A DNA stretch of 64,000 bases from Blastococcus tunisiensis (lineage in GTDB: Bacteria; Actinomycetota; Actinomycetes; Mycobacteriales; Geodermatophilaceae): assembly GCF_900112815.1 (NCBI RefSeq), contig NZ_FOND01000003.1:1-64000 (forward strand), read 5' to 3'. The notes beneath the pieces are model-generated. The model made no database searches and was not told the origin of the DNA. It saw nothing but the letters and a program-made list of their open reading frames with translations. How positions within the stretch are numbered: the first letter of the stretch is position 1; every line of letters begins with the position of its first letter. Positions 9,279 to 16,352 of the stretch are shown here, in pieces. The position numbers were made by a program, and so were the translations under genes.

Positions 9279-9294
9279 GTGAACGAGCGTTAAC
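9279..9294. promoter_or_regulatory. TetR operator candidate 2
   Basis: The dyad GTGAACGAGCGTTAAC ends 9 bases before the GTG of the carboxylase beta gene. It differs from copy 1 only in the centre. Binding here would cover the transcription start of the downstream operon, which appears to have almost no leader. Confidence 0.7.
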
Positions 9295-9303
9295 CTCGGT
9301 CCC

Positions 9304-10917
9304 GTGGATGCGCCCGTGCTCTCCCCAGTCGTCGCGGCGGACGCGGCGAGCGCCGCCCGCAACGCCGCGGCACACGCCGAGCTGGCCGCCGACCTCGCCG
9401 CGCAGCTGCGCCGGGTCGCCCTCGGCGGCGGTGAGCGGGCCCGGCAGCGGCACGTCGACCGCGGCAAGCTGCTGCCCCGCGAGCGGGTGGACACCCTGCT
9501 CGACCCGGGCAGCCCGTTCCTGGAACTCTCCCCGCTGGCCGCGCACGGCCTCTACGACGGCGAGGCCGCGGCGGCCGGGATCATCACCGGCATCGGCCGG
9601 ATCTCCGGGCGCGAGTGCGTGGTCGTGGCCAACGACGCCACCGTCAAGGGCGGCACCTACTACCCCATGACGGTGAAGAAGCACCTGCGCGCGCAGGAGG
9701 TCGCGCTGCAGAACCGGCTGCCCTGCGTCTACCTGGTCGACTCCGGCGGCGCGTTCCTGCCGATGCAGGACGAGGTCTTCCCCGACCGCGAGCACTTCGG
9801 CCGGATCTTCTTCAACCAGGCGAACCTCTCCAAGGCCGGGATCGCGCAGATCGCCGCCGTCCTCGGGTCGTGCACCGCCGGCGGGGCCTACGTGCCGGCG
9901 ATGAGCGACGAGGCGGTGATCGTCCGCGAGCAGGGCACGATCTTCCTCGGCGGCCCGCCGCTGGTGAAGGCCGCCACCGGCGAGGTCGTCACCGCCGAGG
10001 ACCTGGGCGGGGGAGACCTGCACTCCCGGGTCAGCGGCGTCACCGACCACCTGGCCGACGACGACGCGCACGCCCTGCAGCTGGTCCGCCAGATCGTCGG
10101 CACCCTGGGCCCGCGCGAGCCGCGGCCGTGGGACGTCGATCCGGTCGAGGAGCCACGGCACGCCCCGGAGTCGATCTACGAGGTCGTGCCGCCGGACCCG
10201 CGCACCCCCTACGACGTGCGCGAGGTCATCGCCCGACTGGTCGACGGCTCCCGGTTCGCCGAGTTCAAGCCGCTGTACGGGCCGACGCTGGTCACCGGCT
10301 TCGCCCGGCTGCACGGTCACCCGGTCGGGATCGTCGCCAACAACGGGGTGCTGTTCGGCGAGTCCGCGCTCAAGGGCGCGCACTTCATCGAGCTGTGCGA
10401 CCGGCGGAAGATCCCGCTGCTGTTCCTGCAGAACATCTCCGGCTTCATGGTGGGCCGGGACTACGAGGCGGGCGGCATCGCCAAGCACGGCGCCAAGATG
10501 GTCACTGCGGTGGCCTGCGCCCGGGTACCGAAGCTCACCGTGGTCATCGGCGGCTCGTTCGGGGCCGGCAACTACTCGATGTGCGGCCGGGCCTACTCGC
10601 CCCGGTTCCTCTTCACCTGGCCCAACGCCCGCATCTCGGTGATGGGCGGCGAGCAGGCCGCGTCGGTGCTGGCCCAGGTCCGGCGCGACGGGCTCGAGGC
10701 GCGCGGCGAGGAGTGGCCGGCCGCGGAGGAGGAGGCCTTCAAGGCGCCGATCCGCGAGCAGTACGAGGCGCAGGGCCATCCCTACTACGCCACGGCCCGC
10801 CTGTGGGACGACGGCGTGATCGATCCCGCGCAGACCCGCACGGTCCTCGGCCTGGCCCTCTCCGCCTGTGCCAACGCACCCCTCGACGACGTCGGCTACG
10901 GCGTCTTCCGGATGTGA
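9304..10917 (+). CDS. accD1: Methylcrotonoyl-CoA carboxylase carboxyltransferase (beta) subunit
   Basis: Carboxyltransferase subunit of a biotin-dependent acyl-CoA carboxylase, 537 residues. It moves CO2 from carboxybiotin to an acyl-CoA, here most likely 3-methylcrotonoyl-CoA in leucine breakdown. The crotonase-like halves are both present, with [19 protein letters not shown] and [16 protein letters not shown] in the N-half and [19 protein letters not shown] and [16 protein letters not shown] in the C-half, which are characteristic of MCC-beta rather than PccB/AccD5. GTG at 9304 has no clear Shine-Dalgarno sequence, so translation is probably leaderless. It is followed by the biotin subunit and an acyl-CoA dehydrogenase in the same operon, the order seen for accD1-accA1-fadE19 of Mycobacterium. 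Confidence 0.92.
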   Translation: MDAPVLSPVVAADAASAARNAAAHAELAADLAAQLRRVALGGGERARQRHVDRGKLLPRERVDTLLDPGSPFLELSPLAAHGLYDGEAAAAGIITGIGRISGRECVVVANDATVKGGTYYPMTVKKHLRAQEVALQNRLPCVYLVDSGGAFLPMQDEVFPDREHFGRIFFNQANLSKAGIAQIAAVLGSCTAGGAYVPAMSDEAVIVREQGTIFLGGPPLVKAATGEVVTAEDLGGGDLHSRVSGVTDHLADDDAHALQLVRQIVGTLGPREPRPWDVDPVEEPRHAPESIYEVVPPDPRTPYDVREVIARLVDGSRFAEFKPLYGPTLVTGFARLHGHPVGIVANNGVLFGESALKGAHFIELCDRRKIPLLFLQNISGFMVGRDYEAGGIAKHGAKMVTAVACARVPKLTVVIGGSFGAGNYSMCGRAYSPRFLFTWPNARISVMGGEQAASVLAQVRRDGLEARGEEWPAAEEEAFKAPIREQYEAQGHPYYATARLWDDGVIDPAQTRTVLGLALSACANAPLDDVGYGVFRM

Positions 10918-10966
10918 CCGCGGTGACCGCGCGCCGTGTCGCGATGACGCACCCAGGGGGCTGCTG

Positions 10967-12970
10967 ATGTTCGGAACCGTCCTCGTGGCCAACCGGGGCG
11001 AGATCGCCGTCCGGGTCATCCGCACGCTCCGCGAGATGGGCATCCGGTCCGTCGCCGTCCACAGCGACGCCGACGCCGGCGCGCTGCACACCCGGCTGGC
11101 CGACGTCGCCGTCCCGATCGGGCCCGCGCCCGCCGCCCAGAGCTACCTGTCGATCGAGCGGGTCGTCGAGGCGGCGCTGCGCACCGGAGCCGAGGCGATC
11201 CACCCCGGCTACGGGTTCCTGTCGGAGAACGTCGAGTTCGCCCGCGCGTGCGAGAAGGCCGGCATCGTCTTCATCGGTCCGCCGGTCGCCGCCATCGAGG
11301 CGATGGGCGACAAGATCCGCGCCAAGCAGACCGTCGTGGCCGCCGGCGTCCCCGTCGTCCCGGGGCGGACCGAGCCCGGCATGACCGACGAGCAGGTCAC
11401 CGACGCCGCGGTCGCCGTCGGCTTCCCGGTGCTGCTCAAGCCCAGCGCCGGGGGCGGCGGCAAGGGCATGCGGGTGGTGCGCGCGAAGGAGGAGCTCCCC
11501 GACGCGATCGCCGGCGCCCGCCGCGAGGCCACCAGCTCCTTCGGCGACGACACCCTGCTGGTCGAGCGGTACGTCGGGAACTCCCGGCACATCGAGGTCC
11601 AGGTCCTCGGTGACACCCACGGGAACGTCATCCACCTCGGCGAGCGCGAGTGCAGCCTGCAGCGCCGGCACCAGAAGGTGATCGAGGAGGCGCCGTCGCC
11701 GCTGCTGGACACGTCGATGCGCGCCTCGATGGGCCGGGCCGCCGTCGAGGCCGCCAGGGCCGTCGGCTACACCGGTGCGGGAACGGTGGAGTTCATCGTC
11801 GACGCCGACCGGCCGCGCGACTTCTTCTTCCTCGAGATGAACACCCGCCTGCAGGTGGAGCACCCGGTCACCGAGGCGATCACCGGCCTGGACCTGGTCG
11901 AGCAGCAGCTCCGGATCGCGGCGGGGGAGCGGCTGCCGATCGACCAGAGCGACGTGACGCTCGACGGGCACGCGATCGAGGCCCGGCTCTACGCGGAGGA
12001 CCCCTCCCGCGGCTTCCTCCCGCAGGCGGGCACCGTCCTCGGGCTGGTCGAGCCGACGGGCCCCGGCATCCGCGTCGACAGCTCGCTGGCCGTCGGCACG
12101 GTCGTCGGCTCCGACTACGACCCGATGCTGGCCAAGGTCATCGCCTGGGCACCGACCCGCGAGACCGCTCGGGCCCGGCTGGTCGGCGCCCTGGGGCACA
12201 CCGCCGTCCTCGGGGTGACCACGAACGCCGGGTTCCTCCGCGAGCTGCTGACCGACCCCGACGTCGTCGCCGGCCGGCTGGACACCGGGCTCATCGAGCG
12301 CCGCGGTGACGACCTGACCCTGCCGGAGCCCCCGCCGCCGCACGTCTACGCCGCCGCGGCGCTCGCGCTGCTCATCGAGAGCGAGCCCGCCGGCCCCGTC
12401 GTCGACCGCTGGGACGTGCCCGACGGCTGGCGGCTGGGCGAGCCGGCCTGGTCGGTGCGCCGGCTCCAGGTTCCCGGCGGCGACCCGGTGGAGGTCCGGC
12501 TGCGCGGCCGGTCGTCGGCCGCCGAGGTCCGGATCGGGGACGGCGAACCGGTGCCCGCGCGGGCCACCCGGGACGGCGGCCGGCTGACCGTGACCCTCGA
12601 CGGGCTCACCGCCTCCTACACCGTCGTCCACGCGGACGGGACGGTGTGGCTGGCCGCGGACGGCCGGGTCGCGGCACTGCGCGAGCAGGAACGGCTGGCC
12701 GCGCACGCCGAGGGCGCCGGCGCGGGAGGAGTGGTGACCGCACCCATGCCGGGGACGGTGACCGCGGTGCAGGCCGCGGTCGGCGACGAGGTGGCAGCGG
12801 GGACCCCGCTGCTGGTCGTCGAGGCGATGAAGATGGAGCACGTGCTGACCGCCCCCCTCGCGGGGACGGTCACCGAGCTCGGAGTGACAGCCGGCCAGAC
12901 GGTCGCGCTGGACGAGCGGGTGGCCCTGGTGACCCCGGTGGCGGCCGCGCCCGAGGAGCAGGAGAACTGA
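10967..12970 (+). CDS. accA1: Methylcrotonoyl-CoA carboxylase biotin-containing (alpha) subunit
   Basis: 667-residue alpha subunit combining biotin carboxylase and biotin carrier. The biotin carboxylase N-domain starts [19 protein letters not shown]-grasp features are [14 protein letters not shown], the HIEVQVLGD strand, and [14 protein letters not shown] with catalytic residues. The C-terminal carrier has EAMKMEH, whose Lys carries biotin. The middle BT linker is short, as in MCC-alpha. The ATG at 10967 follows an AGGGGG stretch; the longer frame upstream does not look like protein. It starts 49 bases after the beta gene and its TGA shares one base with the ATG of the next gene, indicating translational coupling. 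Confidence 0.95.
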   Translation: MFGTVLVANRGEIAVRVIRTLREMGIRSVAVHSDADAGALHTRLADVAVPIGPAPAAQSYLSIERVVEAALRTGAEAIHPGYGFLSENVEFARACEKAGIVFIGPPVAAIEAMGDKIRAKQTVVAAGVPVVPGRTEPGMTDEQVTDAAVAVGFPVLLKPSAGGGGKGMRVVRAKEELPDAIAGARREATSSFGDDTLLVERYVGNSRHIEVQVLGDTHGNVIHLGERECSLQRRHQKVIEEAPSPLLDTSMRASMGRAAVEAARAVGYTGAGTVEFIVDADRPRDFFFLEMNTRLQVEHPVTEAITGLDLVEQQLRIAAGERLPIDQSDVTLDGHAIEARLYAEDPSRGFLPQAGTVLGLVEPTGPGIRVDSSLAVGTVVGSDYDPMLAKVIAWAPTRETARARLVGALGHTAVLGVTTNAGFLRELLTDPDVVAGRLDTGLIERRGDDLTLPEPPPPHVYAAAALALLIESEPAGPVVDRWDVPDGWRLGEPAWSVRRLQVPGGDPVEVRLRGRSSAAEVRIGDGEPVPARATRDGGRLTVTLDGLTASYTVVHADGTVWLAADGRVAALREQERLAAHAEGAGAGGVVTAPMPGTVTAVQAAVGDEVAAGTPLLVVEAMKMEHVLTAPLAGTVTELGVTAGQTVALDERVALVTPVAAAPEEQEN

Positions 12971-14124
12971 TGCTGGACTACCGGCTCGACGCCGAGACCG
13001 AGGCCCTCCGCAAGACCGTGCGCCAGTTCGCGCAGGAGGTCATCGCCCCGCAGATCGGGGAGTTCTACGAGCGCGACGAGTTCCCCACGCAGATCGTGCG
13101 GCAGATGGGCGAGCTCGGCCTCTTCGGCCTGCCGTTCCCCGAGGAGTACGGCGGTGCCGGCGGCACCTACTTCGACCTGTGCGTGGTGCTCGAGGAGCTC
13201 GCCCGGGTGGACAGCTCCATGGCGATCACCGTGGAGGCCGGCGTCTCCCTGGGTGCCATGCCGATCTACCGGTTCGGCACCGAGGAGCAGAAGCGGGTGT
13301 GGCTGCCCCGGCTCTGCTCCGGCGAGGCGCTCGGCGCCTTCGGGCTGACCGAGCCCGGCGGTGGCTCGGACGCGGGTGCCACGCGCACCAGCGCGCGCCT
13401 CGAGGACGGCCACTGGGTGATCAACGGGTCGAAGGCGTTCATCACCAACTCCGGCACCGACCTCACCGAGCTCGTCATCGTCACCGCCGTCACCGGCACG
13501 CGGGCGGACGGCGGCAAGGAGATCTCGGCGATCCTCGTGCCGTCGGGGACGCCGGGCTTCGTCGTCGGCCAGCGGTACTCCAAGGTCGGCTGGAACGCCT
13601 CCGACACCCGGGAGCTGTCGTTCACCGACGTCCGCGTGCCCGAGGAGAACCTGGTGGGGGAGCGGGGCCGCGGCTACGCGCAGTTCCTCTCCATCCTCGA
13701 CGAGGGCCGGATCGCGATCTCGGCGCTGTCGGTCGGGCTGGCCCAGGGGTGCGTCGACGAGTCGGTGAAGTACGCCGGCGAGCGCGAGGCGTTCGGGCAG
13801 CCGATCGGGAAGAACCAGGCGATCCAGTTCATGATCGCCGACATGGAGGTGCGGGCCTCCACCGCGCGGCTGGCCTACTACCGGGCGGCGGAGAAGATGC
13901 TGCGCGGCGAGCCGTTCAAGCGCGAGGCCTCGATCGCCAAGCTGTACAGCTCCGAGGTCGCCATGGACAACGCGCGCTACGCCACCCAGGTGCACGGCGG
14001 GTACGGCTTCATGAACGAATTCCCGGTCGGGCGGTTCTACCGCGACGCGAAGATCCTGGAGATCGGCGAGGGGACCAGCGAGGTGCAGCGGATGCTCATC
14101 GCCCGCGACCTCGGCGTCGGCTGA
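12970..14124 (+). CDS. Acyl-CoA dehydrogenase (FadE19 / branched-chain acyl-CoA type)
   Basis: A 384-residue FAD-dependent acyl-CoA dehydrogenase. Signatures are GAFGLTEPGGGSDA, WVINGSKAFITNSG, and QVHGGYGFMNEFPVGRFYRD, followed by ILEIGEGTSEVQRMLIARDLG. Gene order suggests action on isovaleryl-CoA or another branched-chain acyl-CoA. However, the segment has Glu in GEGTSE, the catalytic-base position of short- and medium-chain dehydrogenases, whereas classical isovaleryl-CoA dehydrogenases have a small residue there and a base elsewhere. The name isovaleryl-CoA dehydrogenase is therefore not secure. ATG overlaps the TGA of the biotin subunit by one base; it ends the operon. Confidence 0.9.
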   Translation: MLDYRLDAETEALRKTVRQFAQEVIAPQIGEFYERDEFPTQIVRQMGELGLFGLPFPEEYGGAGGTYFDLCVVLEELARVDSSMAITVEAGVSLGAMPIYRFGTEEQKRVWLPRLCSGEALGAFGLTEPGGGSDAGATRTSARLEDGHWVINGSKAFITNSGTDLTELVIVTAVTGTRADGGKEISAILVPSGTPGFVVGQRYSKVGWNASDTRELSFTDVRVPEENLVGERGRGYAQFLSILDEGRIAISALSVGLAQGCVDESVKYAGEREAFGQPIGKNQAIQFMIADMEVRASTARLAYYRAAEKMLRGEPFKREASIAKLYSSEVAMDNARYATQVHGGYGFMNEFPVGRFYRDAKILEIGEGTSEVQRMLIARDLGVG

Positions 14125-14210
14125 TCCGGCTCCGGCGCCTTCCACGGGCGGGCAGCTTGGGCCTGTTACCGGCACCGACCTGCGCGTTCCCCGCACGGCG
14201 CGGCCGGGCG

Positions 14211-14324
14211 GCCGGTGCGGATGGTGCTGCCGGGAAGCCTGGGATTACGGCTCGCCATCGTCCCGGCGTGTTCGCGGGGGGTCCCGACCGGTCACGCCGG
14301 GTCTCGGCGACAGTCCGCACCGGC
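14211..14324 (+). promoter_or_regulatory. Candidate structured leader RNA ahead of a secreted-protein gene
   Basis: A perfect 11-bp helix pairs 14211-14221 (GCCGGTGCGGA) with 14314-14324. Inside it are a 9-bp stem, 14262-14270 with 14293-14301 (CCCGGCGTG), and a small AGCC/GGCT hairpin at about 14236-14253. Unpaired purine-rich joins (GGGAAG, TCTCGGCGACAG) connect them, as in an aptamer with a three-way junction. A competing 6-bp pairing, CCATCG 14255-14260 with CGATGG 14331-14336, reaches towards the ribosome binding site (GGAGGAG at about 14349). It does not match the conserved cores of c-di-AMP, cobalamin, c-di-GMP-I, SAM, TPP or FMN riboswitches that I know. High GC makes chance pairing easier. 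Confidence 0.4.
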
Positions 14325-14361
14325 TCCGGGCGATGGTCGTCGGGGGCCGGAGGAGATCCCG

Positions 14362-15729
14362 ATGCAGACCGTTGGCCAGTCCCGCCCCCGCGGATCCGTC
14401 CGCAGGCACCGTGGAGCCGCGCGCGGGTCGCTGGTCGGCGTCGGCCTGCTGCTCGCGACGACGACCTCCATGCCCGCGGCCCTCGCGACCGACGACGAGC
14501 TGCCCGAGGAGCTGCCGGGGGAGGAGCAGCCCGAGACGGCGGCCCCCTCGGCGGCACCGCTGGTCGACGCGCCCCCGCTGGGGGCGGCGACCGCGGACGG
14601 GGCGACGCTGGCCGCCCCGACCCTCGATGCCTACAGCGCGTACTTCGGCACCGGAAAGCTGATCCCGGCTCCGGCCATCCCGGTCACCACCCAGGGTGCG
14701 GTGCCGGCCGGGCTGGACCTGTCCGGCACCGAGTTCACCCTCACCGCACCCGGCCCGGGCGGGGCGACGTTCACCTGCACCACCGCGCGGACGGGCGCGG
14801 GTACCGACCTGTGCTCCTTCGACGAGGAGGCGCAGCCGCCCGCCGGCACGTACGCGCTCACCCAGACCGGGACGGTGACCGGCCTCGAGGGGGCCGCCGG
14901 GATCGGCACGGTCGAGATCTGCGAGGTCCCGTTCCCCACGGGGTCGTGCGGCGAGACCGTGGCGCCCGCGGTGGTCAACGGCTCGCTGTTCCGCACGCGT
15001 GTGCTGGCGAAGGTGCCGACGCCGGTGGCGACGGAGCCCGTGCGGTACGAGCTGGTCGGTCCCGCCGGGCAGCCGGACACCGGTGACGGCCGGGCGGCGG
15101 CCGCCACCACCGGCGTGACGCGGTGGGGGCCGGCCGACGCCGACCCCGATGGGCTGGTCGACTTCGCCGGGTACTTCGCGCCCGGGGCGACGTTCACGGT
15201 CCGCGCCGTCGACCTGGCCGGGGTGGACCAGGGTGAGGTGGTGCCCGCGTTCACCATCGCCGCACCGACCGTCACCGGAGCCGTTCGTCCCGCCTCCTGG
15301 CCGGTGTGGCTGGCCGGTGGAGCTCCGGATCCCGAAGCCCCGCCGGCGCCCCCGGTCGCGGATCCGCCGACGCCGTCCCCCGCGCCCACCACTGCGCCCA
15401 CCACTGCGCCGGCCCCTGCCCGGGCGGCGGCTCCCGCACCCGCTCGACCGTCCGCCGGCCCGGCCCCCGTCCCTGACGCGCGCACCGCACCGGCGGCGGG
15501 TGCCGCGGCGGCGGGCTCCACCACGCCGCCGTCCGTGAGCACCGGATCGCCGTCCCCGCGGACGACGGCGCCCGCCACCCCGTCGCCGGCGACGGTGGAG
15601 GCGCAGCCGCTCGAGACGGTCGGCAGCACGGCGTGGTCGATGCCGGTGATCGGCGTCGGCCTCGCCGTCCTGGCCGCGGGGATCGGCGGCCTCGGGTACC
15701 TGGCCCGGCGCCGTGCGCGACGGGGCTGA
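14362..15729 (+). CDS. Secreted, C-terminally membrane-anchored surface protein, function unknown
   Basis: A 455-residue protein with a twin-basic N-terminus, hydrophobic SLVGVGLLLATTTSM and a signal-peptidase site near ALAT. Residues about 30-310 are Asp/Gly/Thr-rich beta-type sequence with several Cys (FTCTT, DLCSF, VEICEVP, GSCGE) suggesting disulfides. A Pro/Ala/Thr-rich wall-spanning stretch (about 315-425) follows, then a final hydrophobic helix (VIGVGLAVLAAGIGGLGYLA) and the Arg tail RRRARRG. This is a cell-wall protein layout, but I see no LPXTG sorting motif; the tail alone could retain it in the membrane. ATG at 14362 has GGAGGAG upstream. A structured RNA candidate precedes it. Confidence 0.8.
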   Translation: MQTVGQSRPRGSVRRHRGAARGSLVGVGLLLATTTSMPAALATDDELPEELPGEEQPETAAPSAAPLVDAPPLGAATADGATLAAPTLDAYSAYFGTGKLIPAPAIPVTTQGAVPAGLDLSGTEFTLTAPGPGGATFTCTTARTGAGTDLCSFDEEAQPPAGTYALTQTGTVTGLEGAAGIGTVEICEVPFPTGSCGETVAPAVVNGSLFRTRVLAKVPTPVATEPVRYELVGPAGQPDTGDGRAAAATTGVTRWGPADADPDGLVDFAGYFAPGATFTVRAVDLAGVDQGEVVPAFTIAAPTVTGAVRPASWPVWLAGGAPDPEAPPAPPVADPPTPSPAPTTAPTTAPAPARAAAPAPARPSAGPAPVPDARTAPAAGAAAAGSTTPPSVSTGSPSPRTTAPATPSPATVEAQPLETVGSTAWSMPVIGVGLAVLAAGIGGLGYLARRRARRG

Positions 15730-16348
15730 CGACGGCACGGGGACCTGGTGGGCGCGGCTGCCGGAACCAGGCCAGCCGGCCCGACGGGTCGTCGTGGGTG
15801 TCCACTCGCCGGACTTCCCTGCGGGGTCCGTCGTCGACCTGCCGGCGGGACGTCGCCCGTCGGGGTGGCTGATGGCGGCTCGGGTCGACCTGGCAGGCGG
15901 TCGCGTGCACGCCGTCGAGGTGGCGATGCCGGCGGCGCCGCACTGCTGGTACGTCGAGCTGCCCGAGCCGGACGCGACCCCGCCGGCGGCGACGCTCGTC
16001 GCGTTCTCCGATCTGCGGTTCCCCGAGGGCACGGTCCTGGACGCCGGCCAGGCGGAGGCGGCGGGGGTGTCCGCCGCGCACCAGGTGGCGGCGTTCCGCT
16101 GGTGGCCGGGGTCCGGCCTGGTCCACCAGATCTACGTGGGCGCCGAGCACCGGCGTCGAGGGCTGGCGGTCAAGCTCGGGCTGGTCACGTTCGGCATGCA
16201 GGTGGCGCGAGGGCTGCCGCACCTGCACGACGACGGGCGACGCACCGACCTCGGGGAGACCTGGCGGCAGGCGCTGCCGGAGTTCATGAGCGCGACGATG
16301 GCAGAGCGCAGCGAGTGGCTGCCGCCGATGACCCCGGCCGCCGTCTGA
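15713..16348 (+). CDS. GNAT-like protein, function unknown
   Basis: A 211-residue soluble protein overlapping the end of the preceding gene by 17 bases. The C-terminal part has IYVGAEHRRRGLAVKL, resembling the acetyl-CoA-binding V-x4-RRxGLAxxL segment of GNAT acetyltransferases, followed by an aromatic helix. The N-terminal 120 residues show a beta-rich region with PHCWYVELPEPD and no recognised domain. The start at GTG 15713 is the first available. Coupling with the surface protein gene suggests co-expression, but no shared role is evident. It is convergent with nirK, only four bases away. Confidence 0.65.
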   Translation: MRDGADDGTGTWWARLPEPGQPARRVVVGVHSPDFPAGSVVDLPAGRRPSGWLMAARVDLAGGRVHAVEVAMPAAPHCWYVELPEPDATPPAATLVAFSDLRFPEGTVLDAGQAEAAGVSAAHQVAAFRWWPGSGLVHQIYVGAEHRRRGLAVKLGLVTFGMQVARGLPHLHDDGRRTDLGETWRQALPEFMSATMAERSEWLPPMTPAAV

Positions 16349-16352
16349 ACGT

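Noticed and set aside
9223-11091. 622-residue minus-strand frame opposite the carboxylase beta gene
   Set aside because: Shadow frame; the plus-strand carboxyltransferase motifs are unambiguous.
14211-14324. c-di-AMP (ydaO), cobalamin or c-di-GMP-I riboswitch
   Set aside because: The conserved core segments of these classes are not present, although the overall multi-stem shape invites the comparison.
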